From NCBI GenBank assembly GCA_024362935.1, contig JANCRA010000030.1, positions 8,910,096 to 8,974,095 of the forward strand: 64,000 bases of DNA, read 5' to 3'. The position numbers were made by a program, and so were the translations under genes. Positions 31,062 to 42,900 of this stretch are shown piece by piece (position 1 is the first letter of the stretch; each line of letters starts with the position of its first letter). The DNA is from Setophaga petechia (lineage: Eukaryota; Chordata; Aves; Passeriformes; Parulidae). The notes below the pieces were generated by a model. The model saw nothing but the letters and a program-made list of their open reading frames with translations, was not told the DNA's origin and made no database searches.

Positions 31062-31386
31062 TGTTTGCCCTGCAGCTGGGTGTTCCTGCCCTGCAACAGG
31101 GTGTTCCTGCCCTGCAGCAGGGTGTTCCTGCCCTGCAACAGGGTGTTCCTGCCCTGCAGCAGATTGTTCCTGCCCTGCAGCAGAGTGTTCCTGCCCTGCA
31201 GCAGAGTGTTCCTGCCCTGCAGCAGAGTGTTCCTGCCCTACAGCAGGCTGTTCCTGCCCTGCAGTACGGTGTTCCTGCCCTGCAGCAGAGTGTTCCTGCC
31301 CTGCAGCAGAGTGTTCCTGCCCTGCAGCAGGGTGTTCCTGCCCTGTAGTACAGTGTTCCTGCCCTGCAGCAGTGTTCCTGCCCTGC
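31062..31386. repeat. 21-bp minisatellite, about 15 copies
   Basis: Consensus GTGTTCCTGCCCTGCAGCAG plus one base. The period is a multiple of three and the unit has no stop in several frames, so long repeat-protein-like open frames run through it on both strands (VFLPCSR, CSCPAAG and AAGQEHS types). Confidence 0.95.
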
Positions 31387-32446
31387 TCAGCAGAGGGAAA
31401 TGCAGGAATGCTTCCCTGCACAGCAGGGCAGGCTGTGTCCATGCTGTGTGCCCCTCCAGGGCTGTGCCAGGGCTCTGTTACTGTGGCACTGACAAACCCA
31501 GCAGAGGTGAAATTGGGGCAGGCAGTGCCCATTAAATGTCAGCCCAGAAGTTCACAGCTGCTCAGGGAAGGAAAGGGTGCCCAGAGAAGCCAGGGAAGGC
31601 AGTAGCAGCCTGTCTCAGCAGGACACCCAGGTATTTATCTCTGCTTATCCACTGATGATGCGTTTGCAAGGTTAAATAGAGCTCTGACAGGAGTGGGGTT
31701 AAGCAGAGCTCCGGGTGCTTTGCAGTGCTGGGCTGTCTGGAAATGCCAGCTTGGAATGGCCGTGCTGGGTCCGGGCCCTCAGGGAGCCTGGTGCTGCTGC
31801 TGCCATGGGAGTGGCTGGTTTGGTTCTGGGGATCTCACACTGCCCTCTGGAGAACAGCCTTTGCTTTACTTGTTCAGTTTCCCCAGCTCTGGGACTTAGT
31901 GAGCAGCTCCGTTCTCAGTCAGGATATTCCAGGTTTTTGTGATCAATATTTGGGATGTGATGGTGTCTGGATGGTATGGACTCTGAAGATTTATATATTT
32001 TTTCCTTTTGCCTGTTTCAAAGTGCTCTTTTCTGACTATAGACTGTGGTTTTGGTCTTTTCTCTTTTTTTGTTCCTCATTCACCTCCCACTGAGAACCTG
32101 GAGAGCTGGAACCAGTCTCAGCTGAGGTCCCAGCACAACTGGAGTGGGAGAAACAACAGTTTGTCTGTATTAGGACAGTCAGGCAGTGGGACACTGTCCA
32201 AACCCAAAGTGTAGACATATGTTATTTACTCAGTGTTTCCACATGCAGTAAAAGTACAGCTACAATTCAAAACAGCATCTTTGAAACACTGGAGGAAATG
32301 AATCATGCCGGGATCTCTCAAGATGGACGGAGGCTGCTGCAGTGAGCTCTGACACCGTGAGGACTTTCCCTTCTTTTGGGCTGTCTGCTCTGACAGATCA
32401 CACTCAATCCTTGTGGCTCCTCCACACCAGAGCCCGAATCCTGCTT

Positions 32447-32487
32447 GAAATGAAACTAAATGAAACTAAATGAAATTAAATTAAATT
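32447..32487. repeat. Short AT-rich direct repeat
   Basis: About four degenerate copies of ATGAAACTAA, ending where the LTR-like sequence begins. Confidence 0.8.
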
Positions 32488-33051
32488 GTTATGTTTGCCC
32501 AATTATCCCTTCATAAAAAACCCAAACAATATTTAAGATAGCAGCAATTTTAATTGAATAGTTTAAAAATATATATAAATAAGGGATAATTTGGTTCCAA
32601 TCATAGCGCATAAGCAGAAGATAACCGCGGGGTACGGAGTGCAGGGTTCTGGGACCCTTCCACCTCACGTACGAGCTTCCAAGTGAAAATTCCCCCCTTA
32701 TATGCCATGTGCCAATGCCATCTCCTCCTATTTTTGGTTTGTCATCTTTCTATCTCCGCCCTCATCACCACCTTTACCGCGCATGCTCCACCCCTCAGTT
32801 TGGTGGTCGCACAAGTCTTTTGGGGGTCGTCTGATGAAGATTTCGTAGTCTTCCTCGGTGTCCTTTAATTCACCTTTGGGTTACACATGCGCACCAAGCC
32901 AGTACAATGTAAGCCAAGACTAACATATCACTATATCTACGTATCAAAGCAATAAATCCCTTATAATTAGCATTTTCTGGGACCCAACCAGGTTTTGCTT
33001 CCTTTCTGCTCATTTTTAGCAACTATATCTTCAGCTTCTTTCCTCCTGTCC
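32488..33051 (-). mobile_element. Probable endogenous retrovirus fragment with LTR-like end
   Basis: The segment 32488-32925 starts TGTTA and ends TAACA, a perfect 5-bp inverted terminus. In minus orientation it carries a TATA-type box CATATAAG at 32697-32704. A purine run on the minus strand (complement of 33035-33051) directly precedes TGAAG and could be the polypurine tract of a longer LTR. No matching target-site duplication was found and no intact viral gene is present. Orientation and exact limits are uncertain; a chance AT-rich segment remains possible. Confidence 0.4.
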
Positions 33052-36000
33052 TTGTGAACATCTGCCGGGAGGGGGGGGTGGAGCCCTTCCTCTCCTTCTC
33101 TTCTTTGGCATTACAACTTTTAACTACTTTTATTATTCCCAATTAATATAATAATTAATATCATTACTGTACCAATATTGATTATTGTTTCAATTTTATC
33201 AGCACGAACCATACCTATTTATCACAAAATGAAACCCTCTCCTGTCAATCCGGTCGCTCCCAGGAGGCAGGGATGGTTTTTGGGATGCGTTTCCAGCATT
33301 GCCCTCCTGTGGCTGTGCCGGCGGGACGGGAGCTCCGGGCGTTCCTGCCAGCGCTGCCCCCGTGCCCGCCCTTGGGTGCCTCTGCAGCTGCACCTCCTGC
33401 GTGAGAAGCTCTGGATGTTCAGCCACAGTCATTAACGCCAGGGCCACACCTGTCTGTGTCAGGAGAGCTGGGACAAAATGGAGAGGAGGACTCTGGTAAC
33501 TCCCTTCCCACAGTGATGACTTGGAAGTTGGTGTTTGTGAAGGAAGCCACTGCATGGGGAGTGGGGAAATGGGGGATTACTGTCTCTCCATGAGGAGGAG
33601 GGTGCTGCAGATGTGTGTGTGCTGGGCAGGACTGTGGGAAGCTCTCAGTCACAGGTCTGTGCTGTTCCTGCCAGCAGGTGAGCCCGGGAACCTGGAACCC
33701 TCAGCCTCACGTTCTTGGCTGATCTAGAAGGAGCACCTTGATTTTTATTGGTATTAAGTAAGCTTTTTTTTTTGTTAATCCTGAGTTGCTTCGTGTCTTG
33801 TGGAGGCTTTTGATGTGGAAAGTTGAACTCTGTGTGGAGCTGATGTGGAAGGCAGGAACTGATGGACTCCCACTGGCTCTGTGGTGACACCACACCTGCT
33901 GTGCCCCATCACTGTGGCCTCAGCAAAATTCATTTTTGTGCTTTTTACTCACTTATACTCAACCCTGACATCTGCCTGCAGCTCTCCTGCCCTTGTCCCA
34001 CATGTGGCAATGACTCCTAAGTCCTTTCACACCCTTGCTTGAGCCTGATGCTGCACAAGGAGTGCAAGGCCACGCTCTGTGCTTCCCTTTTGGATTGTTG
34101 GAAGCCACTCTCCTGCTTTCCAGCCTTTCTCTGGCAATAATGTGTTGCTTTTGAGTTATGGATCACAGATTGAACAACTTCTGTGCTGCAGAGGAATGTA
34201 TCAGCTTGTTCTCTGGGGAAGAAGAGTTTGCATAAAGTTGCAGATGATTTGCCCTGAACCTGGAGACTGGAGGAAGAACATCTGTGTCATTTCCCTGCAG
34301 CTGACCACAGGCATGTCTTCACTGCCTTCCTCAATGTGTTCTGGCTGTCACCAGCAGCTCTCTCTCTGGGACATAACTTGGGGAGGTAGTCATATTTTAA
34401 TGTGCTGGTTTATGTCTTACTTGTTACATAAACACTCCTTAAATATTTTTTCAGCACTGAACAATGATTTGTGTTGGAGCATAATTCAGGATTTATTTTT
34501 GCTCCCCAGTGAATGAAAGTGGTTGGTGGTTTGCACTGATCCAGCCTTCCCTGTGCTGTGTATGTTTAAGTGCATGATTCAGCTCTCACTTAGGCTCAAG
34601 GCAGGGCTCTCAACCAGCTGATTGTATCAGCAAATTTCCCTGGGTGTGTTTCAGATGGCAGACCTGTCTAATCTCCAAAGCTTTCTCCTGTGCAAGTAAT
34701 ATTCTTCCCAATTTACATCACTGCAACTGAGAGGAAATTCAGGTTTTTGGTTGAAGTTTTCTGCCTGGGTGCATTGGGCTGGAAGCTCTGTGTTTACTAA
34801 GTTTACTTTTGTATTCAAAAGGTACAGAGCCCAGAATAGAGCTGGTGTGACTCATAGTGCAAACAAACAGCTGGAAACAGTGAACAATACTCAAATCTTC
34901 TGGGCCTTCTCACTTGCTCAAGTGGTTTAGTAGGAATCTCAATTTAACAAATGCAAAAAACTTACTTGCCAGTTGCACAGCTAATGCTGGACTTCATGTC
35001 CTGGACTCTTGATCTGACTTAGGCAGCTCAGCTGGAATTTTTTTGGATTTGTGGCTTTTCTGTTAAGATGTAGCTGCAGGGAATGCCATTAACTGTGCTG
35101 CTCCTCATCCAGGAGCTGAAATAGTTTATGGAGTCACCATGGCTGGGAGAGAAGGAAACTGGCTCTACTGTGCCAAATAACCCAAATAACCTTTGTTTAC
35201 TGGCTTCTGCAAGGGATGGAAGGAAAGGGGCTGGGTTTAGATTTGTATATATATGAGTTTAGGGCTGTCTGGAGACTGAAAACTGAGCTAATCCATCACT
35301 TTAGATATTTTTCAATGCCTGTCCCCTTGGTAACAAAGCTGAAGTCCTGCCAGAGTTATTTTCAATGGTTTACTGAAGAATTATTGATATTCTATACTGG
35401 TTTGGCAATGAAGCTGAATGAATAAACAAATATTTCCATTTTCAGGGTGTGCTGTCATCGCTGTAGATCCTGTGCTGAACTTTCTCTGTGTGCAGCAGCA
35501 TCATGTCCTGAGTTTTGGATTGTCAGGACTCAAGTGGTCCTGTGCTGTTCACTCTCACAGGCTCTAAATTCATCAGAGTTTTTATGGGCAGCAGCAGACC
35601 AGAGAATAGAGGAATGGCCACATGGGTAGTCAGACAGTGCAGGTTGTGTTCAAAGAGCACAAAGGGCTGAACCTGAAGCAAGCAAACAACTTCATTGGGG
35701 TTTTGTTTGTGTGATCTCTTCAGTGGTGCTGTTATAGGCCTGGGAGTGCAGCCTTTGCTCTGGGCTGTTACTGTGGCAAGCACAACCTGTAGATTTCCTC
35801 TCACTGATCATGCCAGGAGGATTATACCCCTTTGCCTCTTGCAAAACAAGGATTTAGGGTTTTCCTGTTGTTGCAGCAGAAATACAGTGGTAATTTACCT
35901 CTTCTGGCACTTGGTGTAGGCAGCCTGGAATGCTGTGAGATAAAGGAGGCTTTCTTTTTTGAGAACATATATTGCTGATTATTTGGAGCAGTTCATATTC

Positions 36001-38973
36001 TCCAGGCAATGTTTGACAAATAAATAAAAGGAAAGAGAGTTAGTTGGGTGGGAATGCAAGTGTGTGCCCCCAAGGTACAAAAGGGATTGGTGCATGAGGG
36101 GCATTTTTGCAGCATGACTGTAGTGTGGATACAGACTCCACTCAGATTTACTGTTCTCCTCATATTCAAGAAACTCAGTCTGTATTTGCAACTTATTTTG
36201 ATGTTCTGCAAGTGGCATCCATTCAAATCAAAAATCCAGCCTTTGCCATGTAGAAAGGCAGGAATTGATCCAGCAGTGAGCAGCAGGTGGTTTGGATGCT
36301 CTGTGGTGAAGTGTTGTGTTGGCTGCAGCCCTTCCTGTGTGGGTTTTGTTTATGCAGCAGATTTAGACAAATTATCTGAACCCATCACGAGCTGACGCCG
36401 GAGCTGCAAATGAGCACAAGCACACGGGGATGTGGGCTGCCCTTGTGTCTGCCTCATTTAATTCAGCCAAGCCTTCCTGAGCAGCCCTGTGCAGGTAAGT
36501 CCTGACTGTATTTGTGGGTATATTCAGGTGTGAATTGCCACAAGTTATTATAAATTAACTGGGCCTCACAAAAATTGTTGTGCTCGTTTTTCTCTTGTTA
36601 GTGGCCAGTTACTCTATGAAATAAAGATTTTCTTTCTTTCTTTCCCTGCTGTGAGTATTGGATGGTATTGTCTTGTAGAAAGTTACTTTAGTGACATCAT
36701 TAAGCTTTAGATGGTGTTAGGTGTGAAGATGTGAGAGTGTATTTGATGTGGAGGAACCACACATGTCCTGTAATGGATTTTGCAGCGTGATGAGGCAGAG
36801 TAAGAGATTCCAGGTGCAGTGTCCACAGGTTTTTCCTGAAGGGAGCAGGACTTTCCTCTCAGTGTGGCTGTGCTGGGCAGTGCAGAGCTGGGCAGCTCCT
36901 TGGCAGAAATTCAGAGAGTGAAGACAAACAGCCAAAGGGCTGCTGGTGTCAGTCTGGGAGGGCAGAGGTGGCTGTGACAGATGGGAGGGAGGCACAGCAC
37001 AGGGACGGGTGAGCAGAGCAGAAATGAAGAATTTTGGGAGGGAGCCAAGAGAGCTGGTTTTGTTACAAACTGCAGGGTGGGAACAGGAGAGGTGGCGTGG
37101 GTTGGACACCAGGAGAGGCAGGAGCTGAGTGTGGGTCAGAGGGGATGGAGGCTGCAGCAGCAGTCGGGGCTCCCAGCACGGCACCAGGAGGGTGCACAGC
37201 AGGGCTGGCATTGCTGAGCTCAGGCACTGGGGCCTCTCTGCCTTTCCTGGCCTTCCCCTGAAGCAAACATCTTCCAGCCTCAGGGAGATCATTCATTGCA
37301 CACTTCCCTGCAGCAGCAGCTCCAGGCTGCCACTGGGCTGTGGCCAGACACAGACTTTGATCAGTGCTTGCCTTTCCTGTTGGGTGCCCTGGGATTGTTC
37401 CTGCAGGCCAGACTCCATCCCAGGGCATTCCTGGGCTGGCCTGTCCTGCTGCTGTGACTGCACATCTGGAGACCATCATGAACTTGTTGTCTTCCAGTGG
37501 TTGCTCAAATCATTGGATAATTTTCCCAAGTTCTTGTTTTCATCCCTATTCAGCCAAGTGTCATTTAGCTGATCCATCTGTACTGAAATCCTGTATTCCA
37601 AGCCCTTTCCATGTTTTCCTAAACAACTTTCCTTTGCATAAGACATTGGCTGTGCCTAGCACCCTTTCTGGGACCAAGCTGGACACTTTTATGAGCAGCA
37701 GATTGAAAAGTGCCTGTTTTCCCTGTCTCCATCAGGACACTCTTTTCAGCAGGGCCCTGGTGATCTCAGCTGGCAAATGCCCTCAGAACAATGTCCAGAG
37801 CAAACATTTCTGGGGCTTGATTTAACAATGCAACACTTGCTGCCAGCAGTGATAACCCAAAGCAGCTGTTGGGGTAGATTTACACCTATTCCCTCCAGGA
37901 ATGGCTCAGATTAATTAATTTTATGAAAGAGCACTGTAATATACATTTATGCCCTGTAGCTCTCCTTCAGTTTTTTGCCTGTATTTATATATTGCAGCTC
38001 ATTGGCAATGCAAGCTTGGACTTACAAATTACCAAATTAATTAGAAGGCTAAATAAATGCTTTTCAGAAATATTGTATCTACATATATCTGTGGATTGCA
38101 ATATCCTACGGTGGAATGTTAACAAAGCTTATCCTGGGTCTTTGTGCCTTCAGTCTGTGAGGTTTGCCCAGGTGTGGGACTATACAGGTATTTAATTTAG
38201 TAATAAAAAGTCCAGAGTATTTTTCCATTTGGAAAGGACCCATCTCTTTCTAGTGTTATGCAACCCAGTCATTTTGGTTTGGGTTTGCTGCAGCTGCCAA
38301 AGCCTTTCACAGCTGCCTTCCTTAGAGTCAGGGTTCCAACATGTTTTTCACTGAGACTTAGACCTCTGACACTCTGAACTTCCTTCACAGAGATGAGAAA
38401 TACCAGCAGGACTAGCACATTGTTTTTATTGTCTGTTTCAGTTTGAGACTTTCCAGTGAAATTTTCAAAGGTACATTGCCAAGGTGACATTTCAAATTAA
38501 AATGCATCAGCTTGGACAAGAGAGCAGCAGAGTGTTCTCGGGAGAGAGGGAAAGAAAATATCCTCATGGAGAGTGGAGAAAGCACAAAGCAGGGTCTGCT
38601 CTTTCCTTCGTGGAAGTTTTGTTGTGGAGTTTTATGAGTGGAGGGTTTGGCCTCTTGTTTAAGAATCTTATGAGAGATTCTGACCGTGGCAAGCTCAGCC
38701 TGTCAGGAATTGTCCCCTGGGTGTGTTGAGAGCAAAAGTGCCCAGCAGGTCCACATTGTGTGGCTGCTCCATTCCCGAGGGCCACAGGGAAAGGTTCCTG
38801 CTCAGGTCACTCACTGCAAACCCTTGGCAAATGTGATAGATGAACTTGCTGCAGTGTGAGATAGTTGGAAGAATAATCTCCTTATTGGTGGCAGATTGTT
38901 GGGGTGCTACAATCAGCCCTGTTGTAATTCCTTTGGCCTGAGTAGGTTTGATGGCTCTTGTGTTCCTGTCACG

Positions 38974-39346
38974 GGGTGTTGCTACACCCTCAGAAAATAC
39001 TTGGTTGTGAAATTATTGAATTGCTGAATGAGCTTTTGTTCTGTCACCTACAGACTCTGAACACTGTGCTGTGCTCTTGGAGCTGAGCTCCATCCATCAG
39101 TGCATCCCCAAACCCTCCCGAGCTGTAGTGCCAGGGCTGTGTGCGAGGCTCATTCGGGTGCTGAGGGTGTTGCTACACCCTCAGAAAATATTTGGTTGTG
39201 AAATTATTGGATTGCTGAATGAGCTTTTGTTCTGTCACCTACAGACTGATCGCTGTGTTGTGCTCTGGGAGCTGAGCTCCATGAGTGCATCTCCAAACCC
39301 TCCCGAGCTGTAGTGCCAGTGCTGTGTGTGAGGCTCATTCGGGTGC
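38974..39346. repeat. 191-bp tandem duplication upstream of the secretory GSN exon
   Basis: Two direct copies offset by 191 bp (38974-39164, 39165-39346). Both contain GGGTGTTGCTACACCCTCAG and a CTGTCACCTACAG acceptor-like site. They differ by scattered substitutions and small indels. Confidence 0.93.
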
Positions 39347-39439
39347 ACAGCACGGGCTGAACCCTGCTGCTCTGACAGCTTCAGGGAGCTGAGGGTGCAC
39401 TCCCCATCCTCAGGCTGCTCCCTTGGATCCTCCTTCCCA

Positions 39440-39856
39440 AATCTCTCCCTGCACCCCGTGCCAGCTGGAGCCGCCGCGCTGTTCTCTGTGTCTCATCAAT
39501 TCCCAGTCTCGGCTGACAAACGCTGCCGCTGTTGCTGATTCTCTGAGTTTCCCTGTGCGGGACATTCGGTGCTGTTGCTGATTCCCTGTGCGGGGCGTTC
39601 GGCGCTGTGACCCCGCGTGCTGCGGGTAATGGATCGCACATTGCGCTGGGCTCTGGCTCGGCCCAGGCCGCGGGAGGCTCTGGGGTTCCAGCGGGGCTGT
39701 TTGCACAAACGCGTTACGCCCCTGGGCTGCCGTGGGGGTGGGTGTGTTTGTCCCGATAAAAGATTGGCTTCTGCCCCTCATCTTCCCCGGCAGCCGCAGC
39801 AGCTGGGACTCCCCACAGCTCTGCCGGAGAAGGGAGAAGCCCGTCTGCTCCTGGAA
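39440..39856 (+). promoter_or_regulatory. GSN: Candidate promoter and 5' UTR of secretory GSN
   Basis: Moderately CpG-rich. A TATA-like GATAAAAG lies at 39755-39762, which would place transcription start near 39785-39790 and leave about 70 nt of 5' UTR before the ATG at 39857. A partial direct repeat (CTGTTGCTGATTC with CCTGTGCGGG) lies at 39528-39610. Confidence 0.45.
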
Positions 39857-39991
39857 ATGGGCAGGAAGGACTTCAATTATCTTTTCCTCACCATTTGCTG
39901 CACAATGGCTCTGAAGCTGAACTGTGTCAGCTCCATGTCTGTGGCAGGGCTTGGATATGCTGTTACAGCAGCTCTTGTGCTTTCAGCTGTG
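39857..39991 (+). CDS. GSN: GSN first coding exon, signal-peptide type
   Basis: 45 codons from ATG 39857 to the donor GCTGTG|GTAAGT in phase 0, joining directly to the common exon. It has a basic/polar N-end, then hydrophobic [16 protein letters not shown]. Alternative in-frame starts are 39905 and 39935; an upstream in-frame ATG at 39617 is less likely because it precedes the TATA-like box. Confidence 0.7.
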
Positions 39992-42900
39992 GTAAGTGAG
40001 GAACATCACAATTAAACACTGAAAAACTTCTGGTTCCAGCTACTTACAGGAGTCCCTCTCCTCTAACTCTTTGTCAGTTTTTAGTGGGAATTTGGTAGGA
40101 TTCAGGCAGACTGGAATCATGATGATAAAGTTCATTCTTTTCCATCTTCGATATCTGATTTCAGTTTAGGAATCACTTTGATATCTAACTTACTGTTTTG
40201 CTTGCTAGCTTGTAACATCCTTTATTTCTGCCTTGAAAACTGAGCATATTTTACTTTTGTCCATCAGCTGCTGTGAACCATCTTCTTTGTCAAAGTACTG
40301 AATGCTTCTAATGTAATACTGGAATGTTTTCTTCCCTGTTACCTGATAGCTCTCAAAGGTGTGATGTGACCGATGGACAGACTTCATTGCCAATACACCG
40401 GAAATGTTTTATTTCCTTTCAGAATTTCCAAAGTGAATTCTTTTATAAGAAAGTGTTCATTATGTTTATTAAAAAAAAAAAAAGGATATTGCACTGTGTT
40501 GATATATTGCATAAGGATGGCAGTAAACATATTAAACCAAAATTGCAGTGTCCTTAGGACAGGATGTTGTGTAAATTAATGTAATTCCTACAAGGGAGCA
40601 GTTAAGTAACAGGTCAGAACAGAAGAGCTTTAAGAAGCCTGTTGATTACCTAAATATTCAATGATACTCACAGCATTTTCCATTTGGTTTTAGAAGACCT
40701 GTAAATCATGTTTGTGCAGGATGTACAGCAACTGGAGTTAAAAGGGGTTTCTTTCCCACAGCCTGGAATGACAAGCTTCACTTATGTGCCATACTAAAAG
40801 TTATAAATTAGTAAGAAAAATACAGAGATTAAAATCGAGAGAGAGAGACAACAGAGTCTAGAAGAGGCTAAGCCAGTAATAAGCCAGGAAGCAGAGGTGA
40901 TTGGAAGTGAAAATTAACAGTGATCAGTGGAAAGGGATTCTTTCCACACACACCCTTGATTTTTCCCCTTCAAAACTCAGTGCACGAGAAAAAAGGAAAC
41001 TTTTCACTTTTTGCCTGGCACAACAAGTTAGGAAATGAGAAGCAATTTAATTTAAAGACTTCCTTGTGTCCTGCCCACTGACCAGCACCCTCTGTCTCAC
41101 CCCCAGCCTGTCAGCATGGTGGAGCACGCCGAGTTTCTGAAGGCTGGGAAGGAACCCGGCCTCCAGATCTGGAGGGTCGAGAAATTTGATTTGGTCCCAG
41201 TGCCAAAAAATCTCTATGGAGACTTCTTCACCGGGGATTCCTACCTGGTGCTGAACACCATCAAGCAGCGCAGCGGGAACCTCCAGTACGACCTGCACTT
41301 CTGGCTGGGTGAGTGCTGGGAGTGTCCCTGCAGAGACAGCTGGGAGCCCACAGTGAGCCCTGGGCCTCTCTGCTCCAGCCATGGCCACCAAATGTTACCC
41401 AAGGAAAGGAAAAGCTGCATGGTGAGAGTGCAGTCTGGGGGTAAATAGCCCTACTTGTGTCAAATATTTGTGTGGTCTCTGCAATAGAGAGTACAGCCAC
41501 CTCTGATCCTAAACTCTGAACCCTAAAATCCCTTTTCCTGGGCAATAGGACAGGTAAGTTCTGCAGGGTTCACAGGGAAGACAAGATTTCAGATTAAAAG
41601 TCTGGCTGAAATCCTTTCTGCCTGAGAGGAGGGAGGTCAGGTGTGTTCCTCCTGATCAGGGTTTTTCCCTCTCCCAAGTGCCCTCTGCTGTCCATGTCAC
41701 AGAGTTCTGTGCCACGGCTTCCCCACAGCCTGCAAACCCCAGGCTCTTTGACAATATCACAGTTAAATCTGCTTTGTCCTCGTGTGTTTGCACAGTTGAA
41801 TGCAGAGGCAGACCCTGCATCCCCTCCCTATGTCTCTCTCCACGTTTCAGGTGATGAAAGCTCTCAGGATGAGCGTGGGGCTGCTGCCATCTTCACTGTG
41901 CAGATGGATGAGCACCTGCAGGGGAAGGCTGTGCAGCACCGCGAGGTGCAGGGCCACGAGTCCCCCACCTTCCTGGGCTACTTCAAATCTGGCATCAAAT
42001 ACAAGGTGGGTGACAGCTGACCCGAGTCTGCAAGAAATGGCATCCTGCCCAGTCCCCAGGAGAGTGAGAATTGCACTTTTTCCAACTGCTTAAAAGCCAT
42101 TCTCAGCCAGATGTTTTCAATGAGTTGGAACTGAGCAGGGTGGAGAACAGCAGATCCCAGTGGGAGAGATTTGGCTGAGTTAATAATACACAAGGAAAGC
42201 CCCAGAAAGTTTTAGGAATCGAGGTTTTGTTTTTCTTCAAGAGGCAGAGGAAAGAACAGTCCCAAGGCACCTGGAATGAATTTAAGAAGCAGCAAAGTTA
42301 ATGGGAAACGCCTACCCAGGAGATTTGATTTCTCCCCACTTGCATAACAGTTCGACCTTGCAGTCTCTGTGCTTAGCCCACCCTCCCAGCATGTGCAATG
42401 TTTTGGTAAAGGAGATGAACAGTAGTGGGAGTTACTCCTCCCTGCCATCACAATAAAGTGGGATAGAAGTGAAAACATGCAGTCAAGCAGTTGTGTCTGT
42501 TAGGAATCCAAAGGCACAAGGAAAGTGATAGCAGGTCACATGCTTGCAAAGTGCTGACATTTCCTCATGTCTGAGACTTTCCTGATCTTTCTGGTGTGTT
42601 TATTTCCCACTTGCTTGTTGTTACTTTCGTTCATTTAAAGTTGATTATGCTCTTTTTGAGGGGAACTGACATGGGTCCTCTTGCCTGCATTGATAAATAA
42701 TTCCCAGTTCTATCAGCAGAGAAAGTGAATCCTGAGCTTAGGATAATTCCTGGTTGGCAGGACATGATATCCACATGGGAATACACTCCTCCCCCAGCCC
42801 TGGTGTGAATCCTTGCTCCTGTGTTTCCCCCCAGGCTGGTGGTGTGGCTTCTGGCTTCAGGCACGTGGTTCCCAACGAGGTCACTGTGCAGAGGCTGCTG

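Larger units (their letters stand above)
28001..39380. other. GSN upstream region or long first intron, no coding exon recognised
   Basis: About 11 kb of ordinary-looking sequence holding a 21-bp minisatellite (31062-31386), a retrovirus-like fragment (32488-33051), a possible old CR1 trace (near 38230) and a 191-bp duplication (38974-39346). Isolated donor-like sites, such as GTGCAG|GTAAGT at 36494, could mark alternative non-coding exons. Confidence 0.5.

Noticed and set aside
30798..31535. Cys-rich repeat protein candidate (VFLPCSR)n
   Set aside because: Created by the 21-bp minisatellite; equally open on other frames and strand.
38229..38268. TTTGGAAAGGACCC... resembling the conserved CR1 3' region
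   Set aside because: Match is short and degenerate; not called as a feature on its own.
39617..39856. Upstream in-frame ATG extending the gelsolin leader by 80 residues
   Set aside because: It lies before the TATA-like box, the added peptide is Arg/Pro-rich rather than signal-like, and starting at 39857 gives the expected protein length.
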